The notes beneath the pieces were generated by a model. It did no database searches and was not told where the DNA came from. It saw nothing but the letters and a program-made list of their open reading frames with translations. Of a DNA stretch of 64,000 nucleotides, positions 28,364 through 38,044 are shown piece after piece; position 1 is the first letter of the stretch; each line of letters begins with the position of its first letter. A program made the translations under genes and the position numbers. The stretch spans positions 4,142,510-4,206,509 of the forward strand of contig NZ_CP102258.1 in assembly GCF_025146565.1 (NCBI RefSeq), read 5' to 3'. The stretch comes from Bacteroides eggerthii (GTDB lineage: Bacteria > Bacteroidota > Bacteroidia > Bacteroidales > Bacteroidaceae).

Positions 28364-29980
28364 CTACTTTGATATTTTCAAAACAGGAGCAATGGCATTT
28401 GTGACTATTGGCAACTGTATTTCAAGCCCATTGTCTGTCTGCACGACTTTCAGACAACCATAACCGAGCAGTTCCACTGTGGTGATGTTTTTCTTGAAAT
28501 GGGGATTACCTTTGGCGAGAGACCTCACGACTACTTTGCCGTCTTCAGGCCATCCGAGAGGGGTGACGTAGAGATATTTCTTCGTCTGGTTGAAACGGAT
28601 GTCAGCTGATGTCATATTGCTGTACATACCGTCGTTGAATCCCTGAGCCTTAAGCTTGATGTCAGACTCGGCAACTGGACCTTCGCCGAACCTCACCCAC
28701 GGACGGGTATTGAAGATGCTTTCCTTATTTACTGTCATCCAAGCCTCTATGCCATCAAGTATAGCAGCCTCTTTCTCGTCATACGTACCATCGGCACGCA
28801 GAGGAATGCTAAGTAAAAGGTTGCCGTTTTTACTAACTATATCAATGAGTTGTTTTATAACCTCCGTTGCACTCTTGTAGCTACCACGCTCATAGATGCT
28901 GGTATTATAGTGCCAGTTTCCAAGGCAGTTGCATGTCTGCCAAGGCTCTTCGACAATCTCATTGGGCGCACCACGCTCCACATCCCATGTGAGGGCTTCG
29001 CGCTGTTCGTCGTTGAGCATCTTACCAAACATCACAGCACGCGGATTCTTATTGTAGAAATGCGATGCAATCTTCAATCCGCAGTCACTGATGTCATGAA
29101 AGGGCGCAACGGTGACGTCAAAGTAGATGAGGTCGGGATTGTAGCGGTTGATAGCGTCGAGAGTACGGTCATAAAAGTTGGTGACATATTCAAGTGTAGG
29201 TAGACAGGCTCCGCCACTCCATGCCCACTGTACGTGCACACGATTGTTTGCCCAAGACTTCTCACTCATGGGATGGTTTTGCGCATAGAGATCCTGCGGA
29301 TCGTAACCTTCCCACCATTTGCCCTTTCCATCGGCTTTGGTCAGTTTGCCGTCGTAATGTATACCCGCTTTAGGTCCGTTTATGTCGTAACGCTGTGCAG
29401 GCTCATACCACAACCATGCGTGGTCAGCGTGGAAACTAATGCCAAGAGGCAAACCATACTTCTTTGACGCTTTTGCCCATCCGGCAATCAAATCCTTCTT
29501 CGGCCCCATATTCACAGAATTCCATGGCTGATATTTCGAATCCCAAAGGTCGAAGTTGTCGTGGTGGTTACCGAGGACAAAGATATATTGTGCTCCGAGG
29601 CGTTTGTATCTTTCCACGAGTTTGTCAGGATCCCATTTTTCTGCTTTGAAGAGTGGAAGAATATCCTTGAATCCCACCTCTGATGGATGGCCATAATGTT
29701 CTTTATGATAATTGTAAGCGTATGTGCCTTCTTTATACATATTGCGTGCCATCCAGTCGCCCGAACCTTCCACGCACTGCGGTCCCCAATGAGCCCAGAT
29801 GCCGAATTTGGCATCGCGGAACCATTCCGGAGTCTTGTGTTTTCTGAGTGATTCCCACTGCGGCTTATACTGTCCCTCAACCATCTGCTCTTTCTCATTA
29901 GTTACAGGTACCTTGTATTCCTGTGCCCATGCTCCTGCTGCGCAAACAGCAAAAAACAAAACAATCAAATAAGTCTTCAT
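28364..29980 (-). CDS. GH29 alpha-L-fucosidase, secreted
   Basis: Retaining exo-fucosidase of 538 residues with a signal peptide (about 1-19). GH29 landmarks: WFRDAKFGIWAHWGPQCVEG near residue 55, the double-His GNHHDNFDLWDSKYQPWN near 137, SFHADHAWLW near 183, and NPDLIYFD near 287 whose Asp is the expected nucleophile. A C-terminal beta domain follows. The acid/base Glu is variable in this family and cannot be fixed by eye. It is first in the leftward operon GH29 - pseudogene - GH115, about 118 nt after a predicted start within an HTCS-type promoter. It probably removes fucose from the glycan imported by SusC/SusD of PUL 2. Confidence 0.92.
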   Translation of the reverse strand: MKTYLIVLFFAVCAAGAWAQEYKVPVTNEKEQMVEGQYKPQWESLRKHKTPEWFRDAKFGIWAHWGPQCVEGSGDWMARNMYKEGTYAYNYHKEHYGHPSEVGFKDILPLFKAEKWDPDKLVERYKRLGAQYIFVLGNHHDNFDLWDSKYQPWNSVNMGPKKDLIAGWAKASKKYGLPLGISFHADHAWLWYEPAQRYDINGPKAGIHYDGKLTKADGKGKWWEGYDPQDLYAQNHPMSEKSWANNRVHVQWAWSGGACLPTLEYVTNFYDRTLDAINRYNPDLIYFDVTVAPFHDISDCGLKIASHFYNKNPRAVMFGKMLNDEQREALTWDVERGAPNEIVEEPWQTCNCLGNWHYNTSIYERGSYKSATEVIKQLIDIVSKNGNLLLSIPLRADGTYDEKEAAILDGIEAWMTVNKESIFNTRPWVRFGEGPVAESDIKLKAQGFNDGMYSNMTSADIRFNQTKKYLYVTPLGWPEDGKVVVRSLAKGNPHFKKNITTVELLGYGCLKVVQTDNGLEIQLPIVTNAIAPVLKISK

Positions 29981-30104
29981 TTTTTTATATATAAAGATTC
30001 TTTTTACGATCCATTTTCTTTGTATCCAAACCAGTCGAAGTCGGCATAATTTAAATGTTTTATTGGGATTTATTCTCGGTCATTTTATATTGTCTTGCTG
30101 CTAA

Positions 30105-30213
30105 CAAAGATAGAATACGTAAAATTAGATTAGATTAACAGATATACTTAATTCATCATTTTTTATAACCACGCCTATATTTATGTACTATATTCATTCA
30201 TTTTTGTCACATT
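30105..30213 (-). promoter_or_regulatory. HTCS-type promoter element A (before GH29 operon)
   Basis: 109-bp element, leftward. It ends in a TATCTTTG -7 box (30112-30105). ACAAAAAT and ACATAAAT repeats start at 30207 and 30186 (95 and 74 bp before the box, period 21). Hand alignment with the copy at 34395-34503 gives 92 of 109 identities without gaps, including a 32-base identical block (30182-30213) and conserved TTATAAAA, GAATTA and ATATCTGTTAATC. The predicted leader to the GH29 start is about 118 nt. The remaining sequence from 29981 to 30321 shows no gene. Confidence 0.75.
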
Positions 30214-30321
30214 ACTCAATACCAACAGCAAACTATCCCCTTTTTTTTAAGATAGGAAGAGTAGTTTGTGTTCTAAAAGAAAAATGAGTAATATTAGAAA
30301 GTGTGTGTGTTTTAAATAATG

Positions 30322-33300
30322 TTACCTGTTTCTATTTGATTGTGCATATTCCATAGGAGAAAGGCCATACACTTTCTTAAAGGCGCTTGAAAAATGTGTC
30401 TGACTGGTAAATCCTACCGCATAAGCTATTTGGGTTATTGAAAGATCTTTATTTTCTAATAACACGGTAGCTTGTTGAAGGCGCAGATTGCGAATAAAAT
30501 CGCTAGGAGCGGTTCCTGTCATTTCCTTCATACGTCGGTGCAAATGAGTACGACTGATCCCGATTTCTTGCGTAAGCATCTCTACATTAAGATTAGGGTT
30601 GCTCAAGTTCTCATTTATAATGTTCATAATACGTTCCATCAATGCCTCATCGTTTCCTTGCAATTCGACCGGGGCTATTTTCCCTTCCTGAGTCTGACTA
30701 CCCGAATACTTTCCTTTTAGCCGCACACGATTAGCTATCAGATTGGTTATAAGCACCATCAATTCTTCCGTATTAAAAGGCTTGCATAAATACCCGTCCG
30801 CTCCTTGTACCAAGCCTTCAATCCGGTTGGAAAATTCAACTTGAGAAGTCAGCAAAATAATGGGGATATGACTAGTATTAGCATTCTTTTTCAATTCTTT
30901 CAGCAGTTGGATGCCATCCATATTGGGCATGATAACATCTGAAATGATTATGTCCGGTTGTTGAGTAATCGCTTTTTTCCGTCCTTCTACTCCATCTATA
31001 GCCACATCTACATGATAATATGCAGCCAGGTTGTCTTTTAAAAAGCTCCGTAGTTCATCATCATCATCAATTACAAGAACACTATAATTAGTCTTTCTAT
31101 ATTTTACTTTTTCCCGGGATGGATGGTAAGGAATATATTGGTCTGCCATTACGCCATGTGGAACCAAACCGGTTTCCACCTTTACCATTTCTTCCTTTTT
31201 CAAATGTTTGCACCCCAAAGGGAGGTGTACCACAAAACGGCAACCTTGAGTATCCGTCCTATTTTCAGCAAAAATGATACCATGATGCAATTTCACAAGC
31301 AGTTGGCATAGGTTTAATCCGATGCCGAAACCCAAGGAGTGCATAGTATGGCTACCATCGCCTTGATAAAAACGATTGAAGATTTTTTTCAGTTCTTTTT
31401 CATTCACTCCCTTGCCCGTATCTGAGATAGAAATCTCCATATACTTTTGCAAAAGGCCGGAGCTTTTCGGATTACTGCCGGTTTTTACTTCTATGCAGAT
31501 GACACCATTTTCAGGCGTATATTTAAAAGCATTTGAAAGCAGGTTGACCAGCACCTTATCAAAATTATTCGGATCAATCCACACCGTTGGAAGTTTTTCC
31601 GGAAATTTTGTTTCCAAACTGATTTTTTTCAGGCGTGCCTGCTCTGCAAATACAAGAAGCAGTTCATTGACAAACGACCGGATATCAACCTCCTCACAAA
31701 GAATAGGCATCTGGCCTTTATCAATCTTCCGTACATCAAGCAACTGATTAATAAGGTTTAAAATACGGCCGGTATTATACTTGATTGTTAACAGCATTTT
31801 ATTAATATCCGGCTCACACTGCATTCTCTGCAATTTCTCCAGCGGACCGAGGATAAGAGTAAGCGGTGAACGTATCTCGTGTGCAATATTGATAAAAAAC
31901 TGCAACTTCATTTCACTAATTTCCTCCTGTTTTTTCCGTCTGTAAACTGTATATAACAAATAGCCGGCACAGATAACCAACAAAATATAAACAATTTTGG
32001 CACCAGTACTCAGATACCAAGGCGGGATAACATGAATCCGTACGGATCTTATCGGTGAATGAAATCCATTTTCGCAAGCACGTATTTGGAGGGTATAATT
32101 CCCAGGAGCCAAATGGTGGTATTGTATCCGGTTTTCGCCAGGCTGTGTCTTATTCCAGTTTTCATTGAATTCCTCAAGCCGATATTCATAAAGGACATTT
32201 CCAGCATCACGAAAGTCCATTGTTGAGACCATGAATACGAATGTATTATCCATATAAGAAAGATTGAAACAATCAGCATGGACCAATTCTGTATCAACGA
32301 CCCGTTTATTTCCCGAGCATGTCTCCATAGTCACTTTCTGATCCCGAATATACATATCGGTAATGAAAGGTGGAGTGTCCGGTTTTATTAACTGAATATC
32401 ATCAGGATTAAAGCCGGTAATTCCCCTATTTCCTCCGAAATAAATTTTTCCTTTTTTACTTTGAGTATAACGTCCTTCTAAATATACCTTTTCTTGCAGT
32501 CCATTCCCTGTATAATAGTTAACAACTTGTTTTCCGTCTACAAGGATATGGCAAATTCCCTGTATGGTGCTACACCATAAATTACCATGTTTATCCTGCA
32601 CTAGTCCACAGATAACATTATCTGGGAGTCCCTGTTCAGTAGTGATAACCGAATATTGATTGTTTTGGGGATTATAATGAACTAGCCCATTCTTAGTACC
32701 CATCCAAATCGTATGGTCCTTTCCTTCAATAATTGTATAGAAAGAACTGGACTTTATTTCTGGTTCAAAAGGTAAGTCTAGAAATCTTTCGTTCCGGGTA
32801 TCATAACAGCTTATATTTCCAAAATGTCCGAACCAGATTCTATCTTCAGAATCGCATAAAATAGAAATGATCCAATAATTTGTAATATTATTTTCTCCTT
32901 TAATAGGATTCTTCCTTGAAAGTAGTTGATACTTTCCCGTAGGCAAATGATATTGCAAAATACCCTCTCCTAAAATAGCTGCATACAAATTTTTATGCTT
33001 ATCTTCTGTAATACATCTTATGCTGAAATCCCCCTGTAATGGATATTTCAATTCCAACTTTCCTTTTTTTCGATTAAACGAATACAGTCCTTTTCCATTG
33101 ATTCCCACCCAAAACACACCGTCACTATCTTCAAACATTGAAAAGACAACCCCATCCGTATAAATATGGCGGGAGATATTACCATTACAATCCAGTTGAT
33201 AAATACCATTATCTTCAACAGAACACCACATAGTATCTGTTTTATCGCAATAGAGCGCATTGAGCCATCCCGGCATATCGGAAAGCATGATGGGCTGGTT

Positions 33301-34296
33301 CCAAAAAGAAAAAAGCAATGGTTTATGAGGCAGCATCAGAAAGCCCTGGTATAAACATCCAATCCATAAGTTCTGCTGTTTATCTTCGAAAAGGCTACTA
33401 ACCTTAGCCTGATTGATATTTATAAATGAGCTTTGAATGCCATCTGCATCTGTAATTTTCTTGTCTCCACGCTTTATGCAAGTGATTCCCTGTCCATAAG
33501 TACCCAGCATAATGTCTCCATTAGCAGTGATTACAACAGAATGGAAACGGATATTCTTCTTTTTTCCGGAATAAGGAAACGGCACAAGCTTGTCGTTTTC
33601 TTGATCCCACAAGAAAACAGTTTGTGCGGTAACCATAAAAACCCTCCGGTCATAATCTTCGAGTATATTACGCACAGCCATATTATTTAGCGGATATATT
33701 TTTTCTTCCTGACCGGTGGAATCGATACGGACTATGCCTTGCCGGTCAGTTCCCAGCCAGAGTTGTCGCCGGCTGTCTTCAAAGAGGCAAGTTACAAAAG
33801 GCGGATGAAAAAGTTTACTTTCAGTTATAACAGGATGTGCCACCATTGTTTGAATGTCCACGGAAAAAATGCCCACATCAGATACATTACATAAAATTTC
33901 ACCCGTATTCCGTTGAAAGATACCGGTAATTCGCCCTTTTGCCTTTATAGTATGGAGAGTGACTGTCTGGAAACTGTCTTTTTCCGGAAGGTAACGTTGC
34001 AAGCCGTTGGCTGTGCCTATCCAAAGATTATTTTCATCATCAATATATAAGGAGTGAATTTCATTATCGGCCAATGAAGTGGAATCTTGTTTTGCATGAT
34101 AATAAGACACAAACTGCGAACCGTCAAATCTGCGAAGTCCGTTTCTTGTACCAATCCATAAATAATTGTTTTGATCCTGACATAATACATTTATACATTG
34201 GCTGCCTATTGTTGCTTTATCGTAAAAGATTGCATTTTGTGCAAATACTGATTGTGTAATACAAAGCAATAAAAATATCAGTTGCTTTTTTATCAT
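30322..34296 (-). CDS. Hybrid two-component regulator (HTCS) of PUL 2
   Basis: 1324 residues with the same plan as the PUL 1 regulator. Order: signal peptide (about 1-19); Reg_prop propellers (about 25-670; LWIGTRNGLRRFDG, LWLGTDRQGIVRID); Y_Y_Y domain (about 680-755); transmembrane helix (about 764-784); HisKA with NIAHEIRSPLTLI (His near 805); HATPase with NLLSNAFKYTPENG; receiver with DIIISDVIMPNMDG (Asp near 1119); AraC HTH at the C-terminus (about 1220-1324). It lies between two near-identical promoter elements, A on its downstream side driving GH29 and B on its upstream side driving susC, the arrangement expected of a local activator. It is probably triggered by an oligosaccharide from the same glycan. 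Confidence 0.96.
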   Translation of the reverse strand: MIKKQLIFLLLCITQSVFAQNAIFYDKATIGSQCINVLCQDQNNYLWIGTRNGLRRFDGSQFVSYYHAKQDSTSLADNEIHSLYIDDENNLWIGTANGLQRYLPEKDSFQTVTLHTIKAKGRITGIFQRNTGEILCNVSDVGIFSVDIQTMVAHPVITESKLFHPPFVTCLFEDSRRQLWLGTDRQGIVRIDSTGQEEKIYPLNNMAVRNILEDYDRRVFMVTAQTVFLWDQENDKLVPFPYSGKKKNIRFHSVVITANGDIMLGTYGQGITCIKRGDKKITDADGIQSSFININQAKVSSLFEDKQQNLWIGCLYQGFLMLPHKPLLFSFWNQPIMLSDMPGWLNALYCDKTDTMWCSVEDNGIYQLDCNGNISRHIYTDGVVFSMFEDSDGVFWVGINGKGLYSFNRKKGKLELKYPLQGDFSIRCITEDKHKNLYAAILGEGILQYHLPTGKYQLLSRKNPIKGENNITNYWIISILCDSEDRIWFGHFGNISCYDTRNERFLDLPFEPEIKSSSFYTIIEGKDHTIWMGTKNGLVHYNPQNNQYSVITTEQGLPDNVICGLVQDKHGNLWCSTIQGICHILVDGKQVVNYYTGNGLQEKVYLEGRYTQSKKGKIYFGGNRGITGFNPDDIQLIKPDTPPFITDMYIRDQKVTMETCSGNKRVVDTELVHADCFNLSYMDNTFVFMVSTMDFRDAGNVLYEYRLEEFNENWNKTQPGENRIQYHHLAPGNYTLQIRACENGFHSPIRSVRIHVIPPWYLSTGAKIVYILLVICAGYLLYTVYRRKKQEEISEMKLQFFINIAHEIRSPLTLILGPLEKLQRMQCEPDINKMLLTIKYNTGRILNLINQLLDVRKIDKGQMPILCEEVDIRSFVNELLLVFAEQARLKKISLETKFPEKLPTVWIDPNNFDKVLVNLLSNAFKYTPENGVICIEVKTGSNPKSSGLLQKYMEISISDTGKGVNEKELKKIFNRFYQGDGSHTMHSLGFGIGLNLCQLLVKLHHGIIFAENRTDTQGCRFVVHLPLGCKHLKKEEMVKVETGLVPHGVMADQYIPYHPSREKVKYRKTNYSVLVIDDDDELRSFLKDNLAAYYHVDVAIDGVEGRKKAITQQPDIIISDVIMPNMDGIQLLKELKKNANTSHIPIILLTSQVEFSNRIEGLVQGADGYLCKPFNTEELMVLITNLIANRVRLKGKYSGSQTQEGKIAPVELQGNDEALMERIMNIINENLSNPNLNVEMLTQEIGISRTHLHRRMKEMTGTAPSDFIRNLRLQQATVLLENKDLSITQIAYAVGFTSQTHFSSAFKKVYGLSPMEYAQSNRNR

Positions 34297-34319
34297 AGTT
34301 TATAGATTTTTTCTCACGA

Positions 34320-34327
34320 CAAAGTTA
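34320..34327 (-). promoter_or_regulatory. -7 box of the PUL 2 HTCS gene (TAACTTTG)
   Basis: Exact TAnnTTTG match leftward, 24 bp before the ATG at 34296. No ACAAAA direct repeat sits at the expected distance in this orientation, suggesting constitutive expression of the regulator. Confidence 0.55.
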
Positions 34328-34394
34328 TGTCTTTTAAAAAACAAACTGCCTTCCTACACCTAAAAAAAAGGATAAATTGCTATTTTTTTTGAAT

Positions 34395-34503
34395 AATGTG
34401 ACAAAAATGAATGAATATAGTACATAGATGTATGCATAGTTATAAAAGCTGACGAATTAGACATATCTGTTAATCCATTTTAATTTCACGTTCTCTATCT
34501 TTG
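34395..34503 (+). promoter_or_regulatory. HTCS-type promoter element B (before susC-2)
   Basis: Rightward copy of element A. ACAAAAAT starts at 34401 and ACATAGAT at 34422 (95 and 74 bp before the box), and TATCTTTG lies at 34496-34503. Spacing and conserved blocks match element A exactly. Confidence 0.75.
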
Positions 34504-34866
34504 TAATACAATAAAACACCAAGCAAACAGAAATTAAAGATGTAAGTATTTCTTAGTGAGAATAAAAATAACGAGTTAATTAATCAACTATAACATTTTA
34601 AACATGAGACAGACATAATTTTCACACATTCATTAGATGATTACGTGATACAGAATCTCTGCCATACGAGATTTTGTTTGTTCTTTAACAATATTGTTAA
34701 TTTATTTATATTTACACCAAAATTCACCTATAAAAAGTTTAACAATATTATTTCCTCTATTTCCTTGATGAAGCATATTTTATCATGGAAATTATGTAAC
34801 ATTTTATAGTGACAAAAATGTTACATAATATATATTTTTATATTAACTAAGTTTTTTTAATTAACG
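34504..34866 (+). other. Long AT-rich leader of susC-2
   Basis: If transcription starts near 34510 the untranslated leader is about 355 nt, far longer than the 20-120 nt predicted elsewhere in the window. It contains a 6-bp stem AATCTC/GAGATT (34654-34673) followed by a T-rich stretch, which could attenuate transcription. No leader peptide is evident. Confidence 0.45.
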
Positions 34867-37800
34867 ATGAAAAACACTATTTTTTATTTTAAACAATTGA
34901 TATTGTCATTTTTGCTTTGTTTTGTAGCAATATGGGCAAATGCGCAAAATCAAGTTGTAAAAGGTACAGTAAAAGATGTTTTAGGAGAAGCTGTGATTGG
35001 TGCCAACGTAACTGAAGTTGGTACTACTAATGGTACTATTACAGACATTAACGGTGATTTTTCTTTGAATGTTTCTCCCAAAGGAAAACTTCGAATTTCT
35101 TTCATTGGTTATCAAGTACAAACCGTAGATGTTGCCGGACGAAAAAGTTTGGAAATAGTATTAAAAGAAGATACTGAAACTTTGGATGAAGTGGTAGTGG
35201 TAGGTTATGGTACTGCCAAAAAACGTGATCTTACAGGAGCTATCACTCAAGTGAAAGCCGAAAATTTGATGGCTACTGCACCTACTAATATACAAGAAGC
35301 TTTACGAGGTAAGGCTGCGGGTGTTATGGTAGCTGGTGGAGGACTGAATGATACACCTATGATTCGAATTCGTGGAAACCGTTCTATTTCAGCCAGCAAT
35401 GAACCTTTGTTTGTTATAGATGGTGTACCTGTAAATGGGGGCTCTGATGTATTAAATCCCTCAGATGTTGCATCCATTGAAATTTTAAAAGATGCTTCAG
35501 CTACAGCAATTTATGGAGCACGCGGTGCCAATGGTGTTATTTTGGTCACTACTAAAAAAGGTGAAGTTGGAAAAGTTAATGTTGAGTACAATGGATACCT
35601 TTCCATAGGTAAGGTGGACGAGTATCGTCGTGTACGCAATGGAGCAGAATATTTGGAATATTTACGTGAAGCAGACCGTAATTATATATATGATGGCGAA
35701 GGCGGTTATTCTATAGATCCTAGTTGCACTTATCCTTCTATGACTCCTAATTGGGAATATGATCAAAGATTGGAATATGTAGGTTCACGCGATATTTCTG
35801 GGTATGTTTTGGAGTCTGTAAAACGTGCATGGGAAGGTGGAACATATGATCCGTCAAAACTACGTACTTTTGACTGGCAAGGTGCTGGTATGCGTGATGA
35901 AACAATTTCGCAGAACCATAATATTAGTATTCGTGGTGGAAACGAAAACACCAAAGTCTTCATTTCAGGTTCCTTTATGGACAATAAGGGTATCACGCCG
36001 CGCTCTTATCGTAAGCGCTATACGCTACGTATGAATTTGGACCAAAATTTAGGCAAATATATTACCATGGGAGCTACAACCAATTTTGCTTATTGGGAAT
36101 ATTTCAATGGTACCGGAGTTGGAGGTAATTGGAATCCTCTTGGCACCCCGTACTATTCTCCAGGTGGTAGTGGTGATTATGGTGTAGGGGGTGATATTAC
36201 TCAAGATGGTGACCCTGCATTGGGATTAGTACCTCATCCAACTGGTGAAGGAATGCTATGGAATCCTTTTTATGATTTTACGGGAACAGAAGGTAAGACT
36301 AAAAGAAACCGTATTGATGCTACTCTTTATGCCATGATTAAACTGAATAATGGTTTATCTTATCGTGTTAATTTTGGTACTGATTATTATAGTGGACAAG
36401 AACAAATGTTCTATGCTAAAGCATCAACTTCACAAGGATTTGGTAATGCTAAGGCCGAGCAAAAAGCAGTTTTTGATAGAGGTTGGACTTTGGAACATAT
36501 TCTTTCATATGCCAAAACCTTTGGACAACATAGTCTGAATCTAACAGCAGTACAATCAGCCCAAAAATTTACACAGGAACCTCTTACCGCCAGTGGTGTA
36601 GGTATTCCTTTGGAATCACAGTTATATTATAATCTAGGTAGCGCTACGACACAAGGCGTTACCAGTAATTTTACCCAATGGACCTTGATGTCATGGATGG
36701 GGCGTGCAATTTATGGTTTTAAAGATAATAGATATATGGTAACGGCTTCTTTACGTTATGATGGTTCTTCTCGGTTAGCCGATGGGCATAAATGGGTAGC
36801 TTTTCCATCAGTAGCCGTTGCATGGCGTATTTCTGATGAATCATTTATTAAAGATAATATTAGTAATATTAGCAATTTAAAACTTCGTTTTGGTTATGGT
36901 AAGACTGGTAACTCTGCTGTTAATCCTTATGAAACAGTTGGAAAAATCAGTAGCAGTCGTTATACGTGGGGGAACATAGGAGCTTTAGGTTATGCACCAA
37001 GTTCGCTTTCTAATAAAGTATTAGGTTGGGAAACAACCGGACAGTATAATGTAGGTCTAGATTTTGGATTTTTCAATGGGCGTATTTCTGGTAGCATTGA
37101 GTGGTATAAACAAAATACGTATGACTTGTTGATGCCACGTGCTCTTCCAGAAGTCTCAGGCTTTGGCAGTATTACAGAAAATGTTGGAGAGACTGAAAAT
37201 AAAGGTCTTGAAGTTACATTAGAAACAGTAAATTTCCAAACAAAAGATTTTGCTTGGACTACTTCACTGCAATTTGCGACCAATAAAGAAAAGATTGTAA
37301 AATTAGCTAGTGGATTAAAAGAAGATGTTGCCAATATGTGGTTTGTTGGTCATCCTGTAGATACTTTTTATGATTATGTAAATACGAAATACGTGTGGGG
37401 ATATTCTAAAGAGGATATGACAGAGATGGCAAAATTCAATGCTAATGGACATTCGTATAAACCTGGTGATTTACGTTTTGTTGATTTAGATGGTAATTAT
37501 AAAATTGATGCTTATGACCGAACTTTTCGTGGACAGAAAATGCCTAAATGGACAGCTGGTATGGGAAACACATTCCGTTATAAAGACTTTGACCTCTATA
37601 TCTTCATGTACGGTATGTTTGGGCATACTATTTATTGTGATCCGGGAGTAGGTCACGACGGTCGTATGAATACTCGTTATGCAGATTATTGGACGCCAGA
37701 GAATACTCAAACCCAATTCAGGAAACCTTCTAAGGGGGATGCTGATCAACCTAATAGAGAGGCTTATTGGTATAATAAAGGAGATTTTGTTCGTATTTCA

Positions 37801-38028
37801 GACATAACTTTGGGTTATAGTCTTCCGAAAAGTATCATTAAATATGCAGGATTGGAAAGGGCACGTTTCTATGTACAGTTACAAAATCCTTTTACTATAA
37901 CAGGTTATCCTAATAATGACCCGGAAGGTTCTGTTAAGGCAGGACGCACATGGGATCGTAAACAAGAAGCATATAGTGATCCAATAACGATGAGAAATTA
38001 TATATTTGGTATTAATCTAACTTTTTAA
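34867..38028 (+). CDS. SusC/RagA-family TonB-dependent outer-membrane transporter
   Basis: 1053 residues, full length. Signal peptide (about 1-26), carboxypeptidase-regulatory-like domain (about 30-105; GEAVIGANVTEVGTTNGT), the DEVVVVGYGTAKKRDLTGAI segment near residue 107, plug with EILKDASATAIYGARGANGVI near 203, then a 22-strand barrel ending in a terminal aromatic (INLTF). It forms a lidded import complex with the SusD-like lipoprotein encoded 17 bp downstream. Codons are strikingly A/T-ending compared with the lysS or asnA regions. Transcription is expected from element B. Cargo is probably the glucuronic acid- and fucose-bearing glycan handled by GH115 and GH29. Confidence 0.97.
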   Translation: MKNTIFYFKQLILSFLLCFVAIWANAQNQVVKGTVKDVLGEAVIGANVTEVGTTNGTITDINGDFSLNVSPKGKLRISFIGYQVQTVDVAGRKSLEIVLKEDTETLDEVVVVGYGTAKKRDLTGAITQVKAENLMATAPTNIQEALRGKAAGVMVAGGGLNDTPMIRIRGNRSISASNEPLFVIDGVPVNGGSDVLNPSDVASIEILKDASATAIYGARGANGVILVTTKKGEVGKVNVEYNGYLSIGKVDEYRRVRNGAEYLEYLREADRNYIYDGEGGYSIDPSCTYPSMTPNWEYDQRLEYVGSRDISGYVLESVKRAWEGGTYDPSKLRTFDWQGAGMRDETISQNHNISIRGGNENTKVFISGSFMDNKGITPRSYRKRYTLRMNLDQNLGKYITMGATTNFAYWEYFNGTGVGGNWNPLGTPYYSPGGSGDYGVGGDITQDGDPALGLVPHPTGEGMLWNPFYDFTGTEGKTKRNRIDATLYAMIKLNNGLSYRVNFGTDYYSGQEQMFYAKASTSQGFGNAKAEQKAVFDRGWTLEHILSYAKTFGQHSLNLTAVQSAQKFTQEPLTASGVGIPLESQLYYNLGSATTQGVTSNFTQWTLMSWMGRAIYGFKDNRYMVTASLRYDGSSRLADGHKWVAFPSVAVAWRISDESFIKDNISNISNLKLRFGYGKTGNSAVNPYETVGKISSSRYTWGNIGALGYAPSSLSNKVLGWETTGQYNVGLDFGFFNGRISGSIEWYKQNTYDLLMPRALPEVSGFGSITENVGETENKGLEVTLETVNFQTKDFAWTTSLQFATNKEKIVKLASGLKEDVANMWFVGHPVDTFYDYVNTKYVWGYSKEDMTEMAKFNANGHSYKPGDLRFVDLDGNYKIDAYDRTFRGQKMPKWTAGMGNTFRYKDFDLYIFMYGMFGHTIYCDPGVGHDGRMNTRYADYWTPENTQTQFRKPSKGDADQPNREAYWYNKGDFVRISDITLGYSLPKSIIKYAGLERARFYVQLQNPFTITGYPNNDPEGSVKAGRTWDRKQEAYSDPITMRNYIFGINLTF

Positions 38029-38044
38029 TCAATAAATAATAAAT

